A stretch of 14,512 bases of DNA, from the NCBI GenBank assembly GCA_902609035.1, contig CACLQG010000025.1:1-14512 (forward strand). The letters are read 5' to 3'. This DNA is from an uncultured Bacteroidota bacterium (lineage in GTDB: Bacteria; Bacteroidota; Bacteroidia; Flavobacteriales; Flavobacteriaceae). Position 1 is the stretch's first letter; each line of letters starts with the position of its first letter. The translations under genes were made by a program, and so were the position numbers. Below the pieces are notes generated by a model that saw nothing but the letters and a program-made list of their open reading frames with translations, made no database searches and had not been told where the DNA came from. Below, one piece after another: positions 8,612 through 14,512 of the stretch.

Positions 8612-9859
8612 TTAGCTTTTTGGGGGTGGTTTGAGTTTTTCATCTCTAGTAACCTCCCTTGTAAGGTTTTGTTTTTTCTCTTGACCTGAGATTGTTCTTC
8701 TCTGGCGTTCCTCAACTTTTGCAATCTCAAATTTTTCATAGGCAGCATCTGAGGGAAACACACCAAAATTCTTTTCTGCTTTTGATGGATTTGCAGCGGT
8801 AGTTTCCCTAAAAACAAAATTTGCTTTTAGTAATTGTCTGAATTCTCTGAAAGTAACTGTAAAAGGATAAACATCTGAATTGTCACTAACTTTTTTCCAA
8901 GAAAATGAATCCTCATCGGAAAGCTTTATAGACTCTCCATTAAAAGTAAGGTTTTGGCCTTCAATCCCAGTTTCCTTATTGGTAATAATCTTACCTGTGT
9001 CCAATTCGACCAATTTCATCATCAGTTGATTAAAATTTCCAGTAAAATTGATAAACAATTCTTTAATTGGTTGGGGTAACTCTGTCTTGATTTTGAATCT
9101 CGCATCCCCCATTAGCGAACCAGATTCGTCAGTTTCGCTTTTTCCTATGTCAATACCACCTCCTACAAAAGCATCATTCACTCCAGGCGTCCACGCCTCT
9201 TGTGACAAGGTACTTTCTACTCTTTTTGTCTTTTCTGCTATCAATAATTGAATTTCTTGTTTTTTGACATCATCGTCAGTAGAATTTAATTGTTCTTCGA
9301 GATTTGCGATTTCCAATTTCTTTTTTGCAAGGGTTCCCATCGTACCATCACCTTGAATTGATCCTTCTTGATCATTATCTGCATACATCCTACCGATATA
9401 CAATTTTCCTCCAGAGCTTTCTGCTTGACCATAAGTGTGTTTATGAGCTGTCTCTTGAGCCTCAGTTCTGTTTTCATTGTTATTGTAATCATCACGCTCT
9501 AATTGGAGAGTTTGAAGTTGCGTTGGACGACTTGAAAAATTTTGGTGGGCTATTAATGTTTTTGATTTCGGACTACTATCAGCCTGGGACTGAAAAGATA
9601 ATAGATGTTTTACAGTATTACTTTCACTTGCATAGCTTTGTAATTGATAAATCCTGTCACTACCCATGGCCACTGACTTATAGGACATCAACTGCTTTAC
9701 GGTATTTGAATTATTAGCATCGGTTTGTTGCTGATTTGATAAGGAATCAACTTCAGTTTCGAATATTTGATGAACCTCAGACTCTGGCAAACTAATATCT
9801 TGCTTAGCAGCAAGCTTGCCTGCATGCACTACTCTATCTTTGGGTTCCTGATCGAACAT
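8612..9859 (-). CDS. Cys-free hypothetical protein, candidate eCIS-associated cargo
   Basis: I do not recognise a catalytic domain in this 415-residue protein. Residues 1-45 are polar. Residues 51-96 hold two copies of a 29-residue repeat, each opening SNTVK(Q/H)L(M/L)S followed by an aromatic. Residues 97-120 end in PTQLQTLQL, which resembles TSQLQTIADNF in the divergent DUF4157 protein. Residues 176-215 look like a charged coiled coil (KKKLEIANLEEQL). Residues about 255-345 are beta-rich (LFINFTGNFNQLMMKLVEL, then VYPFTVTFREFRQLL). The tail is strongly basic and proline-rich, ending KPPPKS. It contains no cysteine, no signal peptide and no transmembrane segment. Short Q-L-x-S/T leader repeats of this type occur in Bacteroidota proteins encoded with DUF4157 effectors, which with the divergent neighbour suggests a second cargo or accessory protein. 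The function is inference only. The ATG at 9859 has an AT-rich leader without a Shine-Dalgarno site. Confidence 0.8.
   Translation of the reverse strand: MFDQEPKDRVVHAGKLAAKQDISLPESEVHQIFETEVDSLSNQQQTDANNSNTVKQLMSYKSVAMGSDRIYQLQSYASESNTVKHLLSFQSQADSSPKSKTLIAHQNFSSRPTQLQTLQLERDDYNNNENRTEAQETAHKHTYGQAESSGGKLYIGRMYADNDQEGSIQGDGTMGTLAKKKLEIANLEEQLNSTDDDVKKQEIQLLIAEKTKRVESTLSQEAWTPGVNDAFVGGGIDIGKSETDESGSLMGDARFKIKTELPQPIKELFINFTGNFNQLMMKLVELDTGKIITNKETGIEGQNLTFNGESIKLSDEDSFSWKKVSDNSDVYPFTVTFREFRQLLKANFVFRETTAANPSKAEKNFGVFPSDAAYEKFEIAKVEERQRRTISGQEKKQNLTREVTRDEKLKPPPKS
9572..9709 (-). repeat. Tandem 29-residue repeat in the candidate cargo protein's N-terminal region
   Basis: Residues 51-67 (SNTVKQLMSYKSVAMGS) and 80-96 (SNTVKHLLSFQSQADSS) align without gaps, with intervening SDRIYQLQSYASE carrying a related Q-L-x-S-Y core. 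The period is 29 residues (87 bp). It looks like an amphipathic helical leader rather than an enzyme domain. Confidence 0.6.
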
Positions 9860-9866
9860 AATTTAT

Positions 9867-9882
9867 AATTAGATTTCTAATT
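9867..9882. repeat. Palindrome AATTAGA-TT-TCTAATT just upstream of the minus-strand gene
   Basis: Seven-base perfect arms with a 2-nt centre lie 7 bp before the ATG of the minus-strand gene, inside its probable 5' leader. It could be an operator or a translation-affecting hairpin, although AT-rich chance symmetry is possible. Confidence 0.3.
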
Positions 9883-9925
9883 TAAAAGTGTTGGTAATAA
9901 AATTATTTCCTCTTAATAAATAATT

Positions 9926-9933
9926 CAAATTTA
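9926..9933 (-). promoter_or_regulatory. Possible -7 element (TAAATTTG on the minus strand)
   Basis: The plus-strand CAAATTTA reads TAAATTTG on the minus strand and fits TAnnTTTG exactly. It lies about 67 bp before the minus-strand ATG. I find no TTG-like -33 element at 17-23 bp spacing, so support is partial. Confidence 0.3.
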
Positions 9934-10005
9934 AAAAAAACTCATTTGCTATTAAAAACTATAGAAGAAGCTCAAACTCGAAAATTTTTGAAAGTATTTG
10001 AGGCA

Positions 10006-10021
10006 ATTAATTAGAATTAAT
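10006..10021. repeat. ATTAAT-TAGA-ATTAAT repeat in the divergent region
   Basis: Two copies of the self-complementary hexamer ATTAAT are separated by TAGA, upstream of the forward promoter. They may be a regulator site or simply AT-rich sequence. Confidence 0.2.
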
Positions 10022-10054
10022 ATTAAATTTTCTCTGATTTGGTTAATGTTTCTA

Positions 10055-10083
10055 TTGACAAGTTTCTTTGTTAAATATATTTG
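10055..10083 (+). promoter_or_regulatory. Bacteroidota-type promoter for the DUF4157 gene
   Basis: TTG at 10055-10057 and TATATTTG at 10076-10083 are separated by 18 bp, matching the Bacteroidota housekeeping promoter (TTTG/TTG at -33, TAnnTTTG at -7). Transcription would start near 10090, leaving a leader of about 60 nt before the ATG at 10149. Confidence 0.55.
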
Positions 10084-10148
10084 GGTTAATTTTAATTTGA
10101 TATTAAATAATTTGTGCTTCTCAATAGAGGTAACGCTAATTTCAGCTT

Positions 10149-12419
10149 ATGAATTTACATATAGATAAATCTGAGGAAAATCATGACAAATTGCACTCAT
10201 CTTATATGTCTCAAGCAGAATCTAGCCAAGTTTTATTATCCCCCGATTATAACCGACCTAAAGATATTATCCAAAGAAAACTTCAAGAAAATGCAGATGA
10301 AAGTTTAATAGTAAATCGAACTTCTCAACTTCAGACCATCGCTGATAATTTTACCCAACATAATAATTTGATTCAGCGAAAAGAAAATAATACGGGACTT
10401 CCTGACAAACTTAAGTCTGGGATAGAAAACCTTTCAGGGATTTCTATGGATGATGTTAAAGTCCACCGAAATTCTGATAAACCTGCTCAGTTAAATGCGC
10501 ATGCTTATGCTCAAGGCAATGAGATCCACTTAGGGTCCGGTCAGGAAAAACATCTACCACATGAAGCCTGGCACGTAGTTCAGCAAAAACAAAACAGAGT
10601 TAAACCTACAACTGAGTTGCCTAGTGGGGAGAAAATCAATGATAATAATTCTCTAGAAAGCGAAGCCACTTCCCTTGGGAATAAAGCCTTGTCAAAAAGT
10701 ATTTTTCTAGATAAACCTTTACAAAGGAAGTCTGTATTAAATAATTTAAATGTTTCTCAATTTATAATTCAGAGAGAACCTGAAGTTGGAGTTGAAGAGG
10801 CACCTAAATTTGGTGTCACTACTGCTCATATGGATGGGTATGTAGATCCTACTCAAATTCAAAAAAACAGGAAACTAAGTGCCGATACCGAAAGTCAAAA
10901 AACTAATGGGGTAATTGATATTGCAAAAAATGTAAATGAGACTACGGGTGAAGCAGCAAATATGGGAGGTCAGATTTTGGATGGTCCTTTAGCTACAGGT
11001 GCTGAAAGAACCGATTCCAATGACGCAGGAGCAGAACAATCAGTCGGAGATTTGGATTCATCAGCTAAATTATTGAGTTCTTTTACCCAGTTTTTTAAAT
11101 TCATGAAAACTGCACAAAAGACTAACGAAGATAGAGATAGTGTTGGTTTTGCTAATACTTCAATACAGGGTATTAAATTTATTCACAGCGTTGTAGAATC
11201 AGTATTTGCTTTCATAAAGACCGGTGGAGGTGCTGTAAAGGAAATAGGTGGGTTAATGCCTGGAATCAAAAGCGGGGCTAATTTAATTGAAAGCGGATTA
11301 GAGATTTTTAAAGATAACAAATTTAAAAAAGTACTTGATAAAGTAAAAGAAAGGAGTAAAGATTTAGATCTTAAAGATGATGGTAAGCTGGATAATGATT
11401 TAGAAGAAATCACCTCAAGAATTAGTTATAAATTAATTGAGGACTCATCTCAGATGGCTTGGTCTATAGCTGAACTCGTTTCACTTGCTTTTCCTGGATT
11501 AACAGCAGGTGTTACCCTTGTTCACTCTGGGTTTGATTTGCTCAAATCTGGGGTAAAAATGTATATAAACTATGGGAAAGGTAAAAGAGCCAAAGCTGCA
11601 GCAAGACTTAACGATGGTGAAGAATTTTCAGAAGTTGATAAAAAAGAAGCTGTAAAAGTCAGTCAAGTTATAGATGTTTTAGGTAATGGTAAATTTATAG
11701 ATTTTACTACTATTTTGAAATTACAACAACAATGGATTGATAAAAACCATGAATGTGCGAATTTTCCTGATGATGTTGATGAAAATGTTAAAACCAAAGC
11801 AGAACAGGAAAAAGAGGAGGCTAAAGGATTGTTTGAAAGGAAATTAATTCTTATTAACAAATTACTTCCTCCAGATAACAAGGTTACTGAGTCTACAATT
11901 ACATTTGCTAGAAAAAAATTCTTAAAATTAGTTAAAACTCTTAAGGATGATGTTGAAGATGCAACTAATAGTACTTACAAAAAATTGGTCCATTTCTTAA
12001 GTATGGGTAGACTTCAAAGCAAAATTTCAGCTGAAGAAGTTTTTCTTAAGGCATTCGAAGTAACAACTACTGGCGCTCAGGAAGATCTAAAAATTTTAAC
12101 AGCTTTTCAGCAATATGATGGAGCAGGATATCTTGATGTAAAATTAAAGGCCAGTTTAGATAGAGCAATAAAATTTAAAAATGCTGATAGATCAAACAAA
12201 GTTCTTCAAGATCGAACAATCGACGAGATTTCTCCTCATCATTCAGAATTTTTAGATTTATTCATGGGATTAGATAAAGATATTTTCAAACCCCCTATAG
12301 TAACAGAAAATATAACAACTAATGCAGATGGAGAAACACAGAAATCTTTTTCAACTACTGATGCGCTTTTTAAAGAGGGTCTAGAGAAATACTTTAATAA
12401 AGTAAACCCACTCACTTAG
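10149..12419 (+). CDS. DUF4157-domain protein, candidate eCIS effector with unknown C-terminal domain
   Basis: This 756-residue protein has no signal peptide. Residues 1-82 form a polar leader with IIQRKL and SQLQTIADNF motifs. The DUF4157 domain spans about 84-155: LPDKLKSGIENLSGISMDD, then VKVHRNSDKPAQLNAHAYAQ, then HLGSGQ, with the zinc-peptidase-like HEAWH at 138-142 and VVQQ after it. Glu170 or Glu172 (SLESEA) may supply a third ligand. DUF4157 is a known marker of cargo/effectors of extracellular contractile injection systems; whether it cuts anything, or acts as a loading or self-processing module, is unsettled. Downstream, residues about 333-387 and 434-473 are hydrophobic and Gly/Ala-rich (IKFIHSVVESVFAFI; MAWSIAELVSLAFPGLTAG), recalling pore-forming or membrane-inserting helices. 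The remainder (about 480-756) is charged and helical and I do not recognise it. Only one cysteine is present. A 151-residue chaperone-like gene follows after 21 bp, presumably co-transcribed. Confidence 0.9.
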   Translation: MNLHIDKSEENHDKLHSSYMSQAESSQVLLSPDYNRPKDIIQRKLQENADESLIVNRTSQLQTIADNFTQHNNLIQRKENNTGLPDKLKSGIENLSGISMDDVKVHRNSDKPAQLNAHAYAQGNEIHLGSGQEKHLPHEAWHVVQQKQNRVKPTTELPSGEKINDNNSLESEATSLGNKALSKSIFLDKPLQRKSVLNNLNVSQFIIQREPEVGVEEAPKFGVTTAHMDGYVDPTQIQKNRKLSADTESQKTNGVIDIAKNVNETTGEAANMGGQILDGPLATGAERTDSNDAGAEQSVGDLDSSAKLLSSFTQFFKFMKTAQKTNEDRDSVGFANTSIQGIKFIHSVVESVFAFIKTGGGAVKEIGGLMPGIKSGANLIESGLEIFKDNKFKKVLDKVKERSKDLDLKDDGKLDNDLEEITSRISYKLIEDSSQMAWSIAELVSLAFPGLTAGVTLVHSGFDLLKSGVKMYINYGKGKRAKAAARLNDGEEFSEVDKKEAVKVSQVIDVLGNGKFIDFTTILKLQQQWIDKNHECANFPDDVDENVKTKAEQEKEEAKGLFERKLILINKLLPPDNKVTESTITFARKKFLKLVKTLKDDVEDATNSTYKKLVHFLSMGRLQSKISAEEVFLKAFEVTTTGAQEDLKILTAFQQYDGAGYLDVKLKASLDRAIKFKNADRSNKVLQDRTIDEISPHHSEFLDLFMGLDKDIFKPPIVTENITTNADGETQKSFSTTDALFKEGLEKYFNKVNPLT

Positions 12420-12440
12420 TTTTAAAATTTTAAGAAGACA

Positions 12441-12896
12441 ATGTCTGAAGCTAACTTATCTCCCCAGGAAATAAAAGAATTCATATTAAAGGGGATCAAA
12501 CTTAGTCGTGTATCTAATGCCAAATTGGAGAAAATTCAAGATCAAAATTCAGTTATTTTTAATTTTGAAGTTAACGAAAATACCCATCAAGGTGCTGTTT
12601 TTATAAACATTGATGAAGAGTTTGTCTTAATTCAGATCTACTATCGCTTTCCAGGAAATTTTATTAAAGAAAAACTGCCAATCGTACTTAACAAGATAAA
12701 TTCCATTAACTCAATATCAATTGGAGGTTTTCTTACAATGGTAAATGAAAAAAATAATAATTTTCTTCATTACAAGGAGAACATGTTTATAACAGACTTG
12801 TCAAGCGATGAAAAATTTCCCATCAAGGATATCACTTCTTTTATCAATATCAATACTGATATGATTGGTGCATTTTACGAAGAAATGTACAAGTAG
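12441..12896 (+). CDS. YbjN/CesT-like small protein, putative effector chaperone
   Basis: The predicted order of secondary structure in this 151-residue protein is helix (5-19), three strands (37-45, 50-57, 60-70), helix (75-90), two strands (92-102, 107-117) and a C-terminal helix (127-149). That alpha-beta-beta-beta-alpha-beta-beta-alpha order is characteristic of the YbjN and Tir-chaperone (CesT) superfamily, whose members bind secreted effectors or partner proteins. The segment VLNKINSINSISIGGFLTM fits the typical YbjN helix-strand junction. It has no signal peptide, membrane segment or cysteine. The gene starts 21 bp after the DUF4157 stop and is probably in the same transcript, which favours a dedicated chaperone or, less likely, an immunity protein. 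The fold call is by eye from pattern, so the functional claim is inference. Confidence 0.8.
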   Translation: MSEANLSPQEIKEFILKGIKLSRVSNAKLEKIQDQNSVIFNFEVNENTHQGAVFINIDEEFVLIQIYYRFPGNFIKEKLPIVLNKINSINSISIGGFLTMVNEKNNNFLHYKENMFITDLSSDEKFPIKDITSFININTDMIGAFYEEMYK

Positions 12897-12906
12897 TATA
12901 AACTAC

Positions 12907-12934
12907 AGTTAGGGTTAAAAATAAGACCTTAACT
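12907..12934 (+). terminator. Possible weak terminator hairpin after the chaperone-like gene
   Basis: AGTTAGGG (12907-12914) pairs with CCTTAACT (12927-12934) with one G-T wobble around a 12-nt A-rich loop. A smaller hairpin, GTAGT/ACTAC (12893-12906), precedes it at the stop codon. There is no strong T-run, so efficiency is doubtful. Confidence 0.3.
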
Positions 12935-13062
12935 ACGCTTTATTAAAACCATTAAAAGAAAATTTATTTACACCTAAAACTCTAGGCATAAATGATCAAC
13001 TAATAATTTTTGAATTGATTAAAATTTTTTAATTGTTTTAAATTTTTGATATTGCGTATATC

Positions 13063-14512
13063 ATGAAAGAAATATTCTTATCATTCGTCTGTTTGATATT
13101 TTCCTTTGTTGGAAGTGCGCAGGTAATAGTTTATGAGGGAAAGGAAATAATTCCTACATATAAAAAAGGACATGATGAAGTCAGCCCTATATTTTACACA
13201 GGTAGAGGTGTGCAGGGAGCACAAGGAAAAATTTACCCCTACCCCTCACAGACACAGTTAGGAGATACCTTGATCGATGTAAGCTATGAGATGGTTTATC
13301 TTGAAAACAAATACATACGAATTAAGGTACTCCCGGCCTTTGGTGGCAGATTATTCTCTGCAATTGATAAGACCAATGGTCATGAACTTTTTCATACCAA
13401 TAGCGTGATCAAACCTGATTTAATAGGAACCCTAGGAGCATGGGTTTCGGGAGGAATTGAATGGTGCTTCCCCCATCACCACCGTACTTCAACGCTCATG
13501 AAAAGTGATTATCGCATGATTGAAAATCCTGACGGTAGTGCTACTGTATGGATTGGGGAAACCGAAAAAACACGAGATCTTCGGGGGGTTGTGGGAATGA
13601 CATTACACCCCGGTAAATCCTATATTGAGGTAGATTATAGAATCAATAATACCAATACAATCATTACCCAATTTCTTTTTTGGGCCAATGTGGCTGTAAC
13701 GGCAAACATAGATTTTCGCACCTTTTGGCCTCCAAGTCAGAAAATAGGTGTTTTTCACAACAATGCCTATTTTACACAATGGCCCATTGCAGAGGAAATT
13801 TCTAAATACGGGAGAACAAGCTATAAAAAAGGTACTGACCTTACTTGGTGGAAAAATCACCCCAATCCTGTTTCTTTCTTTATGTGGGATATCAGAGAAG
13901 GTTTTATAGGAGGTTATGATTATGGACAAAGGGCAGGGACTTTACATCTAGGCGACGTACACAAAAATAACGCCTCCAAACTTTGGCAATTTGGACCTGG
14001 GCTCAGGGGACAAAATGCCCGAAGGAAACTCACTGACGATGGTAAGGCATATGTTGAATTGATGACAGGAACTTTCTCAAACAATCAACCTGATTACAGC
14101 TGGATTTTTCCCCATGCAGTTAAAGATGCTAAAAACTACTGGTATCCGATCAGGGACTTGGAGGTAGTAAAAAATTCAACCGTTGATGCTTCTGTAAGCT
14201 TGCTGATGCGAGATACCAAAACAGTTTTCTTTGGATTTAATACCACTTCAAAATTTGAAAATGCAAAGGTAGTCCTCAAATCAGGCGATGCGGTTTTGGT
14301 CGAGAAAACAGTTAATATAGATCCAGCGAGCCCCTTCACATTTACATATAAAAGCCGAAAAAAAATAGATGAGTATCAGCTCTTTGTCTCCATAGAGGAC
14401 ATTAATGGAGTTGAGTTGGTTTCCTATCACCCCTATCAAGCGAAAGACCCCGTACTCCCAAAGCCTCAGGAGCGGGTGAAGCAAGCAGATGAAATTGATA
14501 ACGTGGAAGATC
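13063..14512 (+). CDS. Secreted DUF5107-domain protein, 3'-truncated by the window
   Basis: An ATG at 13063 opens a frame that stays open to the window end, giving 483 visible residues. A clear signal peptide opens it (MKEIFLSFVCLIFSFVGSAQ), with cleavage expected near the SAQ. The mature part matches DUF5107, a galactose-mutarotase-like beta-sandwich found in carbohydrate-utilisation loci: GRGVQGAQGKIYPYP, IRIKVLPAFGGRLFSAID, then GGIEWCFPHHHRTST with three consecutive histidines at residues 138-140. A later stretch, GYDYGQRAGTLHLGD, and FGPGLRGQNARR are also family-like. Full-length members usually run to about 1,000 residues with C-terminal tetratricopeptide repeats, so roughly half the gene is missing. 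The activity is not established. It is preceded by a 166-bp gap without a recognisable consensus promoter. Confidence 0.88.
   Translation, partial: MKEIFLSFVCLIFSFVGSAQVIVYEGKEIIPTYKKGHDEVSPIFYTGRGVQGAQGKIYPYPSQTQLGDTLIDVSYEMVYLENKYIRIKVLPAFGGRLFSAIDKTNGHELFHTNSVIKPDLIGTLGAWVSGGIEWCFPHHHRTSTLMKSDYRMIENPDGSATVWIGETEKTRDLRGVVGMTLHPGKSYIEVDYRINNTNTIITQFLFWANVAVTANIDFRTFWPPSQKIGVFHNNAYFTQWPIAEEISKYGRTSYKKGTDLTWWKNHPNPVSFFMWDIREGFIGGYDYGQRAGTLHLGDVHKNNASKLWQFGPGLRGQNARRKLTDDGKAYVELMTGTFSNNQPDYSWIFPHAVKDAKNYWYPIRDLEVVKNSTVDASVSLLMRDTKTVFFGFNTTSKFENAKVVLKSGDAVLVEKTVNIDPASPFTFTYKSRKKIDEYQLFVSIEDINGVELVSYHPYQAKDPVLPKPQERVKQADEIDNVED

Larger units (their letters stand above)
9860..10148. promoter_or_regulatory. 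289-bp AT-rich divergent control region
   Basis: This gap separates the two divergently transcribed candidate cargo genes and must carry both promoters. I see no credible gene in it. It holds a good Bacteroidota promoter toward the DUF4157 gene, a -7-like element toward the minus-strand gene, and two short palindromes, all listed separately. Confidence 0.6.

Noticed and set aside
9304..9717. 137-codon + strand frame opposite the minus-strand candidate cargo gene
   Set aside because: It lies wholly antisense inside a longer frame with coherent repeats and coiled coil; its His/Tyr/Leu-rich translation looks like a shadow.
10046..10171. Small hydrophobic open frame on the + strand starting at ATG 10046
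   Set aside because: It overlaps the promoter and the start of the DUF4157 gene out of frame, has AT-driven composition (Phe/Leu/Asn-rich) and no leader of its own; likely chance.
13603..13929. 108-codon minus-strand frame inside the DUF5107 gene
   Set aside because: The plus strand encodes clear DUF5107 motifs throughout; the antisense frame has no recognisable features.
1..14512. CRISPR array, tRNA, rRNA, insertion sequence or phage att site
   Set aside because: I saw no regularly spaced repeats, cloverleaf-like sequence, transposase motif or matching direct repeats at the borders of the cargo module.

Overview
The window looks like part of a Bacteroidota chromosome, probably a marine or other sulfated-glycan-degrading member. 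The reasons are the AT-rich DNA, A/T-rich leaders without Shine-Dalgarno sites, a TTG-18-TAnnTTTG promoter, Bacteroidota-style RRxF(I/L) Tat leaders, a sulfatase lipoprotein, and proteins that resemble known Bacteroidota families. All family assignments were made by eye from motifs; no database search was run.

Region A (2-8551, all + strand) is a tightly packed carbohydrate-catabolic operon. In order it encodes the 3' part of a TIM-barrel glycosidase-like protein, a Gfo/Idh/MocA oxidoreductase, a sugar isomerase/epimerase-type TIM barrel (AP-endonuclease-2 fold), an enolase-superfamily (mandelate racemase/muconate lactonizing-like) enzyme, an alpha/alpha-toroid lyase-like protein, and a type I (formylglycine) sulfatase lipoprotein. 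Intergenic gaps are 64, 10, 3, -4 and 23 bp. The second to fifth proteins each begin with an RRxF(I/L)(K/R) twin-arginine leader, so much of the chemistry (oxidation, epimerisation or hydration, dehydration, elimination, desulfation) is predicted to happen in the periplasm. A sulfated or uronic-acid-containing glycan is a reasonable guess for the substrate, but it is not proven here.

Region B (8612-12896) is a different kind of module. Two genes diverge from a 289-bp AT-rich control region. The minus-strand gene encodes a Cys-free 415-residue protein with a 29-residue tandem repeat near its N-terminus. The plus-strand gene encodes a 756-residue DUF4157 protein with an HEAWH motif, followed by two hydrophobic helical stretches and a charged helical C-terminal part of unknown function. 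DUF4157 is a hallmark of cargo/effector proteins of extracellular contractile injection systems (eCIS). Directly downstream is a 151-residue protein whose predicted alpha-beta-beta-beta-alpha-beta-beta-alpha order matches the YbjN / CesT secretion-chaperone fold, suggesting a dedicated chaperone. No eCIS sheath, tube or baseplate gene is visible, so this is an orphan or distal cargo module and is the most novel part of the window.

Region C (13063-14512) returns to carbohydrate metabolism. It holds the 5' part of a secreted DUF5107 protein (galactose-mutarotase-like fold) that runs off the window end. Region B therefore sits between carbohydrate-related genes, as an inserted cargo island would.
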